Below are positions 17,874 to 25,227 of a DNA stretch of 43,686 bases, piece by piece (position 1 is the stretch's first letter; every line of letters starts with the position of its first letter). Location: positions 1 through 43,686 of the forward strand of contig JABIFX010000033.1 in the NCBI GenBank assembly GCA_018650445.1, in the 5' to 3' direction. The DNA is from Fidelibacterota bacterium (lineage in GTDB: Bacteria; Fidelibacterota; UBA8477; JABMPR01). The translations under genes were made by a program, and so were the position numbers. Below the pieces are notes generated by a model that saw only the letters and a list, made by a program, of their open reading frames with translations, was not told the DNA's origin and did no database searches.

Positions 17874-20198
17874 TTAAACCATGCCCAAGCGTTTCATGCG
17901 AGCATCTCGATCGTTGGCAAAGCGTTCAATACCTTCCAGTAACCAGCGTTCTGAGAGATGGGCTTCTTCCATCACCTCTTCAAGAGAACCACCAGACCTC
18001 CAATTGTCATCCCAATCTGCGGTCATGGCATACTCAATTGACAGACGATTACCAGTCCAGTCCTGCATGGCAATGGCAGAACCATTTGTGATGAAGGTAG
18101 AATTCAGCCAGTCCGTATCGCTTACTGTTTCCTGTCGATAGGCTTCAGACTGTAGTGCAAATAACTCTGTACTGCTTGCTGCAACAAGTTTCACATTCAA
18201 ACCACGCTTATCCAACTCAGGCAATAACTTGAGTAGATTTGATGTCGTGGCAGTCCCCTGTACAAAGATAGTGCCCATTTTCGGACGATCAGACTTGTAA
18301 TCTCGGATGATATATGCGCCTTTGGCAGCGTCCATATAGGAAGCCATCCCTAACTTCTTACGATCTGGTACTTCAACACCAGGCCGAGTTAGATGGAGGG
18401 CAATCACAGGAACATCGGTTGCCAGGGCGGCTGTCAACATGGGTGCCACTTCATTGTGCTCCCAGGGATATAGATTGATGACCTTGCCTTTTGGAAAAAG
18501 CTGGGTAACTGCAGGTGAATAGATTCCAAAATGTGTGCGTGAGTCTTCTGCAGTTTCTGGTCCAGAGTGACCTGCAACCCAGATAACCTTTCCTAATTTC
18601 ACTTCGGCATCTTGCACCATCTGGCTAAAGATTCTAAAGGAACCATATTTTAAATATGAAAAAGATCCATAGGTAGAGCAGGCTGCAAAGAATCCGTTAA
18701 ACTCTGCTTCTGGTGTTTTCGAAAAGTTCGTTGCTGCAATTCCCGTACAGATACCTGCATTGGCGAATTCAGTAATAGCTTGGGGCAACATCGTTCCTTT
18801 GGTGTTATCATTTCTGTCATAGAAACCATAACCAGGAGTATCCCCAAAGGCTTTACCAAAACCAGAAATGTTCGTGGAATCGGCCAGATCAGCCGACATG
18901 GCCAACACCAGAGGACGACCATAATTTTTACTAACATAAGCATTCAAATAGGAAGCGTATTTGGCGAACCCGCCTCGGTTTGGAGCAACTTCACCAGGTT
19001 GTACAAAAAGTTCAGGTGGTAAAGCTTTGAGATCAGTCAATACGGGATCATTCAATGGGTTTCTCGTGGTATCAATCCAAACTCGTTCATTGTCTTCGGG
19101 AACACCATCTCCCAACTCAACCAGGCGATCAGCCAGATAGTTGAGCAATTCAGGATCCTGATCAAATACTTGAAATACTTTTTCCATATTGATGCGAGCT
19201 TGTTCTGTGCGCTCAGCTTTGGTGACTGGTCCTGTTTCCCCCATCCCTTCAAACTGGATTCCGTATGTATCGGTAAATTCTTGTTTAGTCTGCCAGTAAG
19301 TAGGATTATTGAACTTGTGAGCCGCACCATGAGACTTGTTATCATAGACACCATATCCGCGGCCTTTGCGAGTTTTAAACCAGGCCATAGCAGGAGTACC
19401 TTCTGAGTTCTCATCAAACGCCATTTCCTGGAGCGCTGTATGAGTACTTTCCCAATCCGATCCATTCTGTGCGCCAAAAACACGCCAACCATGAGGAGCG
19501 AACCAATCTTCTGGTGTTCCGTAAACTACTGATGAAAAGGGACGATCATCGATTCCAAAATCGTTCCAGTCCACCAGAAAGTGCAGGTTACTCAGACCCA
19601 GCCCATAGGCAGAGTTTAAGGACTCATGGGTGACGCCTGGAGTCAATCCTCCTTCACCCTCAACGGCGAAAACGCGTACATCTTCGGCTCCGGCATATTT
19701 GAGGGCCATGGCTTCACCAACAGCTACGGGCATTCCGTGACCGGATGGTCCCGTGTTGGCTTTAAAAACATTGGTTTTCCCTGCCATTTCAGCATGTCCT
19801 GGAAGGCCACCCTTATTTCTCAGGGTAAGGAGATCCTCCCAGGTTAAAACACGATCTGCAGATCCAAGATTATAGCGTTCATCATTTGTTTCTGCATATT
19901 TACGACGCAAAGATTCATTAAGGACAGCCAAGAGGGCATACATTCCAGGCACAACATGACCGGCAGAGAGGATGAATTTATCTCCAAAACGTTTTTGTGG
20001 GTTTCTGATATCCCAACGCATGGGTCCACCTAAAAATAGTGAAACCAGCATATGTACTTTGGAACGTGAACCTCCAGGATGACCACTTTGTCGGAGATTC
20101 AGCATGATATCAATCAGCTGATCGGTCATATCCTTGATTTTTTCCCATTTAGGATAAATTTCCTGTGCCACTTGCAGTTTTGCTGTCTCGTTTGTCAT
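17874..20198 (-). CDS. transketolase-like thiamine diphosphate enzyme
   Basis: A 774-residue protein, longer than the usual ~660. The N-terminal ThDP domain has QSGHPGGSRS near residue 38 and GPSGHGMPVAVGEAMALKYA near 150. The metal/ThDP motif that is normally GDG reads GEG at 181-183, so Glu182 replaces the Mg-binding Asp. Asn212 lies 30 residues on, exactly the spacing in E. coli TktA. The pyrimidine domain has ITEFANAGICTGIA, with the catalytic Glu in place, and a C-terminal domain follows. The enzyme probably moves two-carbon units between sugar phosphates, but its divergence leaves another ThDP reaction possible. It sits directly after the Rrf2 regulator gene. Confidence 0.85.
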   Translation of the reverse strand: MTNETAKLQVAQEIYPKWEKIKDMTDQLIDIMLNLRQSGHPGGSRSKVHMLVSLFLGGPMRWDIRNPQKRFGDKFILSAGHVVPGMYALLAVLNESLRRKYAETNDERYNLGSADRVLTWEDLLTLRNKGGLPGHAEMAGKTNVFKANTGPSGHGMPVAVGEAMALKYAGAEDVRVFAVEGEGGLTPGVTHESLNSAYGLGLSNLHFLVDWNDFGIDDRPFSSVVYGTPEDWFAPHGWRVFGAQNGSDWESTHTALQEMAFDENSEGTPAMAWFKTRKGRGYGVYDNKSHGAAHKFNNPTYWQTKQEFTDTYGIQFEGMGETGPVTKAERTEQARINMEKVFQVFDQDPELLNYLADRLVELGDGVPEDNERVWIDTTRNPLNDPVLTDLKALPPELFVQPGEVAPNRGGFAKYASYLNAYVSKNYGRPLVLAMSADLADSTNISGFGKAFGDTPGYGFYDRNDNTKGTMLPQAITEFANAGICTGIAATNFSKTPEAEFNGFFAACSTYGSFSYLKYGSFRIFSQMVQDAEVKLGKVIWVAGHSGPETAEDSRTHFGIYSPAVTQLFPKGKVINLYPWEHNEVAPMLTAALATDVPVIALHLTRPGVEVPDRKKLGMASYMDAAKGAYIIRDYKSDRPKMGTIFVQGTATTSNLLKLLPELDKRGLNVKLVAASSTELFALQSEAYRQETVSDTDWLNSTFITNGSAIAMQDWTGNRLSIEYAMTADWDDNWRSGGSLEEVMEEAHLSERWLLEGIERFANDRDARMKRLGMV

Positions 20199-20240
20199 GT
20201 TTCCCTCATTTGAATCTAAATTACATTAACTTTTAAGAAA

Positions 20241-20642
20241 TTAGCGAGTGAGATTAGTTAAATTTTTAGAACGCAGGACCTTTGCCATAGCGGCTTGAGC
20301 CTCTTCCCATACATCGTGCATGCCGCATTCACTGAGGAATTCACAGGCAGAATCATCCAGAAGACAATCGTTCAGGGCCAGAGGTCCCTCCAGGGCTTCA
20401 ACGACTTCAAGAACTGTAATTTCCTTGGGATCACGCGCTAAGCGTACTCCACCAGACACACCACGTGTACTGTTGATTATTCCTTGTTGGACAAGGGGTT
20501 TGAACAATTTCCTAAGAAATGGTTCGGGGATTTTTTTATTCTCTGAGATATCACCAATGCTGATGCGGGTTTCATCTCCATTTTCGACCAGATACCTAAC
20601 GGCTCTCAGTCCATATTCCCCTGCTTTAGTTAAACGAATCAC
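20241..20642 (-). CDS. Rrf2 family transcriptional regulator with three Cys
   Basis: A 133-residue winged-helix regulator of the IscR/NsrR/RsrR family. The N-terminus RLTKAGEYGLRAVRYLVEN and the segment IPEPFLRKLFKPLVQQGII are the family's DNA-binding domain; GGVRLARDP is the wing. Three Cys in DCLLDDSACEFLSECG (C-X6-C-X5-C) suggest an Fe-S cluster, as in IscR or NsrR. The start is GTG 20642 with AAGGAG 8 bp before it. It is the first gene of the run leading to transketolase, aminotransferase and maeB, and probably controls that run or itself. Confidence 0.92.
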   Translation of the reverse strand: MIRLTKAGEYGLRAVRYLVENGDETRISIGDISENKKIPEPFLRKLFKPLVQQGIINSTRGVSGGVRLARDPKEITVLEVVEALEGPLALNDCLLDDSACEFLSECGMHDVWEEAQAAMAKVLRSKNLTNLTR

Positions 20643-20690
20643 AATAGAACTCCTTGTCTCATTTACCAGTCAAATTTCCTGCTACTGGGC

Positions 20691-20720
20691 GTTATACCAA
20701 CAAAATACTATTTGTGAGAA
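20691..20720 (-). promoter_or_regulatory. putative promoter of the Rrf2-transketolase operon
   Basis: On the minus strand TTCTCA (20720-20715) and TATAAC (20696-20691) are 18 bp apart. The -35 match is weak and the -10 match good. It lies 49 bp before the GTG start of the regulator. Confidence 0.35.
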
Positions 20721-20804
20721 TATTACTCTTAATAGCGAGAAATCCCAGTTGAAGTTTCAATATTTAATAGAATGTTTCCAATGGGATATGCTCCTAACTG
20801 AGGA

Positions 20805-20996
20805 TTACTCCTCAATGGTTGAACCACCCTTTTGAATTATCAGAGCGATACCAGCCAGGCTCGCAACGAGTCCCAGCCCCAAGAAGAAAATATCAAAAGC
20901 ATCTGCTGCTCCACCTAAAATATTCATCCATGCTTCTCCAAGGGAGATGGCACCGACAACCAAGGCTGAGTATCCGACTTTTTTTTCTTCTTTCAT
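20805..20996 (-). CDS. small two-helix membrane protein, unknown function
   Basis: A 63-residue frame (MKEEKKVGYSALVVGAISLG...) with a basic N-terminus, two hydrophobic helices (about residues 8-25 and 36-56) separated by an acidic loop (GGAADAFD), and a polar tail. AGGAAG lies just before the ATG, which supports translation. I do not recognise the family. It is 162 bp upstream of the Rrf2 gene on the same strand, with a promoter candidate between, so joint transcription is uncertain. Confidence 0.55.
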   Translation of the reverse strand: MKEEKKVGYSALVVGAISLGEAWMNILGGAADAFDIFFLGLGLVASLAGIALIIQKGGSTIEE

Positions 20997-21124
20997 AACT
21001 TCCTGTCATCTCGCTGAAAATTTCTTGTTTCGACGAAATAAAGGCAAATATGTTGCCAAACCAAGAGGTCGAGCAAATAAAGCCTCCTCAGAAGTGTGTT
21101 ATTTAGCTTAAATGCAGTCTGATT

Positions 21125-23104
21125 TTATTTCAGAATTGAAATTTTTTGTGAAATGGACCCATTTCCAGCTGAGCTGATAGTCGCGATATAAACACCAGAT
21201 CCAAGATTCACCCCATGATTATCTCTACCATTCCAATGTGCTTCGTATTCAGCCGCAGCAGCATGATGCAGTGAGGTGGTGTACACTTCGCTGCCCCGAA
21301 TATTGTAGATTGTAAGCATTCCCTGGAAGTTGGGACCTGTTGTATAGGGAATATTCACTTCACCATTGAAGGGATTTGGGTAGGCTGCATTCAGTTTAAA
21401 ACTCTCGGGAATGAAACCTCCCTCAGCACTGGCAACCTGATTGGCACTTTTAAGTATCCACTCATTTTCATCAAATGTAAGTGAGGTCGGTACAAAATCT
21501 AAAGTGATGCTAAAATCCTGGACTCTTAAAGAATCCCAGATCACCATATTTGACTCATTATTGCCATCGCTTAAGCTTAAGTCAATTGGCATTTTGAAGG
21601 TTGGTAAAGCGCTACTTTGAACCTGTTCAACATGAACTAACACTTGAGAATTTCCAGAATCATCTAGCTCACTCGCACTCCACCACCATCTATACGAAGG
21701 TATACCAATACCGTATATCCATTGGTCGAAAAACCATTCAAGATCTTGTCCCCAGACCTCTTCAACAACTCCTTGAAAATCCTCTGTTGAGGCCGTTAGA
21801 AATGCAAATTCATCGCGATAGGCCCTCAGACTTCCGAAAAAGGTCTCATCTCCCACCACATGTCGGAGCATATGGAGTACCCAGGCTCCTTTTTGATAGA
21901 CCATGGAATAACTAAATATCGCGCCCACACTGCTGGTATCGGGTCGATACACAGAGCTATTCACGTCATTTACCTTGGAAGCCATATGAGCATGATAATA
22001 CTCCTCCCCATTTACCGCTCCCCAATAAAGAGCTTCGGAATAAGTTGCAAAACCTTCGTTAATCCAGATATGATGGAAATCACTACAGGTAACTAGATCG
22101 CCCCACCACTGGTGAGCCAACTCATGGGCAATCGTATTTTCACCATAGGAACCCATGCTGGAACAGGTCTGGTGCTCCATGGCACCACCCCACTGAAATT
22201 GAGCCATACCATACTTTTCCTCTGCAAATGGGTATTTCCCAAAGTAGTCGCTAAAGATATCAATCATACCTGCTGTGCGATTCCAGCGTTCGACCATCGG
22301 TGCGGTTGCTGAAGAGGGGTACATCCAATATTCCAGAGGCATGGAATCACCATCTGCAAAGTGATGCATTTCGGTCCAATAGGTATAATCTGTTATGGCC
22401 AGAGAAACCAGATAGGTGGTAATTGGATATTTATGCTCCCATATCGTTGTTTTAGTGTCATCCGAATTTAGTGTTTCTGAAACAAGCATTCCGTTGGAGA
22501 CAGCATCAAATGCAGCATCGGTGGTTAAAGATATTCTCACTGAATCGGCTTTGTCCGTGGGCACATCTTTGCAGGGCCACCAGGATCGAGCACCATATGG
22601 TTCGCTCAAGGTTGAAATCATGGGTGGTCGCGAGGGATTGTTTCCTTGATGACCAAAAGCAAAGGCTTGGAACCCACCCTGCAGGGGATGTCCATGGTAT
22701 TGTATACCAACAACAAGAGATTCTCCAACATTATAGCTACCATCCAGGGTAATGCTTAACAGATCAGAGAAATGGTTGAAATTAGCTCCATTTACAGTAA
22801 CAGCATCAACGGTCATGCCACTGGCAAAATCTAATTGAATGCTTTCCAGGTTATCCACTTCTGGCAGGAGATGAACCTCGACGTTCCCATAAATAATTTC
22901 AGTGTCAATATTTATATCCAGTTCAATATTATAGTAATGCACATCATAGTCAAAAATGTCAGCTCTCTGGGAGGCTTTGGCCAGAGCGGAATAGTGGGAA
23001 GCCATTTCTGAGATGGGTTTACAGGGAACATTTGTGTTCTCATAAACCTGGGCAAACGTTGAGCCCAATAAAAGGATGCTGATTAACAACGTGAACTTTT
23101 TCAT
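21125..23104 (-). CDS. secreted M1 family aminopeptidase with T9SS-type sorting tail
   Basis: A zinc aminopeptidase of 659 residues. It has a signal peptide (MKKFTLLISILLLGSTFAQ) at the chosen start, ATG 23104, which follows GAGGG; the frame is open to 23155. The M1 core is clear: GGAMEHQT (exopeptidase motif, about 306-313), HELAHQWW with His327, Glu328 and His331, and Glu350 in WINEGFATYSEA. The C-terminal ~85 residues (NAAYPNPFNGEVNIPY... to SQKISILK) are a type IX secretion sorting domain, so the enzyme is exported over the outer membrane. It probably trims peptides outside the cell. Confidence 0.94.
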   Translation of the reverse strand: MKKFTLLISILLLGSTFAQVYENTNVPCKPISEMASHYSALAKASQRADIFDYDVHYYNIELDINIDTEIIYGNVEVHLLPEVDNLESIQLDFASGMTVDAVTVNGANFNHFSDLLSITLDGSYNVGESLVVGIQYHGHPLQGGFQAFAFGHQGNNPSRPPMISTLSEPYGARSWWPCKDVPTDKADSVRISLTTDAAFDAVSNGMLVSETLNSDDTKTTIWEHKYPITTYLVSLAITDYTYWTEMHHFADGDSMPLEYWMYPSSATAPMVERWNRTAGMIDIFSDYFGKYPFAEEKYGMAQFQWGGAMEHQTCSSMGSYGENTIAHELAHQWWGDLVTCSDFHHIWINEGFATYSEALYWGAVNGEEYYHAHMASKVNDVNSSVYRPDTSSVGAIFSYSMVYQKGAWVLHMLRHVVGDETFFGSLRAYRDEFAFLTASTEDFQGVVEEVWGQDLEWFFDQWIYGIGIPSYRWWWSASELDDSGNSQVLVHVEQVQSSALPTFKMPIDLSLSDGNNESNMVIWDSLRVQDFSITLDFVPTSLTFDENEWILKSANQVASAEGGFIPESFKLNAAYPNPFNGEVNIPYTTGPNFQGMLTIYNIRGSEVYTTSLHHAAAAEYEAHWNGRDNHGVNLGSGVYIATISSAGNGSISQKISILK

Positions 23105-23212
23105 AATTCCCTCAAAAAATGTGTTATTGGAAAATACGTCTTTGAACTCAGCCATGCAATATATCTCAGCCCAAATTCATTAAAGAATTAGTTACAATTT
23201 GGCATGGGAGAT

Positions 23213-23242
23213 AAAAAAACGCGGCTGTAAAAACCGCGTTTT
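23213..23242 (-). terminator. terminator after the ferritin-like gene
   Basis: AAAACGCGG (23216-23224) and CCGCGTTTT (23234-23242) form a 9-bp stem with a 9-nt loop. On the minus strand it ends in a T-run, 28 bp after the ferritin-like stop. Confidence 0.85.
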
Positions 23243-23269
23243 GGATAATAAGGGCATGGGTTGGTTTGA

Positions 23270-23791
23270 TCACATCGGCCAGAAATTGGAATCGTTCCAG
23301 ACTTCCTGTCTGAAATCTTCCTCAAGAGCCATCAGCTTTTGATGATGATCAATCTCCCAGTCAGTGAGCCAGGTAAAAAGTTGCTTGATGTCTGGGTCAG
23401 TGGCTGCTTGTTCCTCTTTCTGATAAAATTTAAAAGCACGTTCTTCCAGAGTAAGGGCAATACTTATCGCCGAGGAATCAAAATCACTATTTTTTAATTC
23501 CATAAGAAATGATTTATCTATGATGGGGTCTTTAAAACCGAATTGAAGTTCTTCTTCTGTGGGTAATACAACTTTGCCTTCATCCAGGTGCCGTTTGAAA
23601 GTCAATTGTAGAATTTTTAAATGATGCTCTTCCTCTTTCACCATGTGCTCAAAAAGTTCTTTGGCTACAGCAGAGGTGGCTGTCTTGGCAGCCATGGCAA
23701 AAAACTCTTTGCCATTCATTTCTAGAAGTATAGCTCGTTTGAGCACATCCTGCACGGATTTAAATTCAGATGTTTTTTTAGCGGTATTCAC
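23270..23791 (-). CDS. ferritin-like diiron protein (rubrerythrin-type)
   Basis: A 173-residue four-helix-bundle protein with two ExxH motifs: EEEHH (Glu54, His57) in helix 2 and EIDHH (Glu146, His149) in helix 4. Glu24 and Glu116/117 are in helices 1 and 3. These are the ligands of a diiron site as in rubrerythrin or related peroxidases. There is no rubredoxin domain; the sequence ends soon after helix 4. Its likely work is peroxide removal or iron handling. The gene is 5 bp after the four-Cys protein gene, so the two are co-translated, and a strong terminator follows. Confidence 0.85.
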   Translation of the reverse strand: MNTAKKTSEFKSVQDVLKRAILLEMNGKEFFAMAAKTATSAVAKELFEHMVKEEEHHLKILQLTFKRHLDEGKVVLPTEEELQFGFKDPIIDKSFLMELKNSDFDSSAISIALTLEERAFKFYQKEEQAATDPDIKQLFTWLTDWEIDHHQKLMALEEDFRQEVWNDSNFWPM

Positions 23792-23796
23792 AAATA

Positions 23797-24048
23797 TTAC
23801 TCCCCATCCTTGGATGAATTCTCAATGTCTTCTGCATCCTCATTTGATTCTTTTTCGAGCTCTGCTTTCTCTTGCATGCGATAGATAGCACAATGCTCAA
23901 TTTCAGAATCGCGAAAACTGGTCAAAGGATTGTAGTCGGCATTAAAGCGATTTTCACATTCATTTGCGGCTTCAGGACCTGATGGACATTCGATGTCATA
24001 GACTGGACAGAAGCCCTTACGTTGATTTGATTGATTTGATGTCATCAT
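23797..24048 (-). CDS. small four-Cys protein, partner of the ferritin-like protein
   Basis: An 83-residue acidic protein of unknown family. It has four Cys: CPVYDIEC (C-X6-C), a third 9 residues later (ANECEN) and a fourth 21 residues after that (IEHCAIYRM), possibly a metal or Fe-S site. The C-terminus is a Glu/Asp-rich polar stretch. I chose ATG 24048 since AGGAAG lies 4 bp before it; a second ATG follows at once (24045). The gene ends 5 bp before the ferritin-like start. A redox partner is a reasonable guess, but the sequence does not prove it. Confidence 0.7.
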   Translation of the reverse strand: MMTSNQSNQRKGFCPVYDIECPSGPEAANECENRFNADYNPLTSFRDSEIEHCAIYRMQEKAELEKESNEDAEDIENSSKDGE

Positions 24049-24146
24049 TTTTCTTCCTATACCCATAAGCTAAGGTGAGATCACAGCTAGTCGCTCAGCA
24101 GTCTCATAATATAATCATGACCTGCAAAAAAATCGGTATTGCTTGT

Positions 24147-24179
24147 AAAAAAAGCGGGGCTCGAAAATTCGAGCCCCGC
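24147..24179 (-). terminator. terminator of the PFOR/flavoprotein operon
   Basis: GCGGGGCTCGAA (24154-24165) and TTCGAGCCCCGC (24168-24179) form a perfect GC-rich hairpin. A T-run follows on the minus strand (24153-24147). It lies 18 bp after the stop of the flavoprotein gene. Confidence 0.93.
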
Positions 24180-24196
24180 AACCAAAAGGATATCAG

Positions 24197-25201
24197 TTAG
24201 AACTTACTATTGGCCTGAAAATCCAATAAAGTTCGCATATAGTTATCACGAACCAATGTTTGTGGTTTTGGGGAATGAATTAAGCTCATACTTCCCTTCA
24301 TCTGAGAAATGCTTTGATATTCATTCTCATCCATCCAAGTGATCAGATCAGCTTCGATGGTTTTAATCAGTTCCGGACCATAAGCCATAAGCGCGGAAGT
24401 CAACATGGTGACATCTGCACCAGACATGATGAGCTTCAGTACATCCTTGGCACTATGCACCCCACCGCTGGCGGCAAAATTCATGCTCACATTTCCACGT
24501 AGAATAGATATCCAGCGCATGGGCAGGCGAATATCCCTGCTATGACTTAAATGAATCTGGCGTTTAGTTTCCAGTTTCTTTAGATCGATATCTGGATGAT
24601 AGAAACGGTTAAACATAACCAGAGCATCTGCGCCAACGCCTTCTAAAGCCTTGGCCATTGCTGGGAGTGAACTGAATCTGGAACCAATTTTAACAGCAAC
24701 TGGAATATCCACATTAGATTTCACCCAGCTCACAATATCTGTATAGCGTTTTTCAACATCGGCACTGCTCTCGTTGAAATCCACGGGTAAATAGTGAATA
24801 TTCAATTCCAACCCGTCTGCACCGGCTTCCTGCAATTTCTTGGCGTATTGCATCCACCCGCCAGGAGTAGCCCCATTCAGGCTGGCAATAATGGGAATAT
24901 CCACACCTTCTTTGATCTTACGGACATTTTCCAGGTAATCCTGAGGTCCCGATAGATATTCATGAGCCTGTGGGAAAAAACTCAGGGATTCAGCATATGA
25001 ATCTGTCCCATAGTCCATGAAATGTTCAATGGAACTGTCTTCCTGCTCGATTTGCTCTTCAAAGAGAGAGAACAATACCACAGCAGAAGCACCATTGTCT
25101 TCCAGGATTTTAATCTGATCAAGCTTTTCAGTCAGAGGTGAAGCAGAGGGAACTAAAGGATTCTTTAATTCCAAGCCCATGTAATTTGTACTTAGACGCA
25201 T
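24197..25201 (-). CDS. dihydroorotate dehydrogenase-like flavoprotein
   Basis: A 334-residue TIM-barrel protein of the DHOD/PreA FMN family. MRLSTNYMGLELKNPLVPSASPLTE at the start, IPIIASLNG, GADGLELNI, VAVKIG and FAASGGVHSAKDVLKLIMSGAD are the usual FMN-barrel strands. The NxSCPN loop with the catalytic Cys of class 1 DHODs is missing; the place reads LELNIHYLPV. So it may not oxidise dihydroorotate. Proteins of this type are often encoded next to nifJ, as here: it lies 26 bp after PFOR. The two are probably cotranscribed and may share ferredoxin-linked redox work. Confidence 0.85.
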   Translation of the reverse strand: MRLSTNYMGLELKNPLVPSASPLTEKLDQIKILEDNGASAVVLFSLFEEQIEQEDSSIEHFMDYGTDSYAESLSFFPQAHEYLSGPQDYLENVRKIKEGVDIPIIASLNGATPGGWMQYAKKLQEAGADGLELNIHYLPVDFNESSADVEKRYTDIVSWVKSNVDIPVAVKIGSRFSSLPAMAKALEGVGADALVMFNRFYHPDIDLKKLETKRQIHLSHSRDIRLPMRWISILRGNVSMNFAASGGVHSAKDVLKLIMSGADVTMLTSALMAYGPELIKTIEADLITWMDENEYQSISQMKGSMSLIHSPKPQTLVRDNYMRTLLDFQANSKF

Positions 25202-25227
25202 ATCAATTATTCCTTTATGATCTTCAC

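Noticed and set aside
19052-19492. 146-residue minus-strand frame inside the transketolase gene
   Set aside because: It is an alternative frame of the same strand within a well-supported gene, with no domain.
21043-21057. GGCAA-ATATG-TTGCC hairpin after the M1 peptidase
   Set aside because: A 5-bp stem is too short to call a terminator with confidence.
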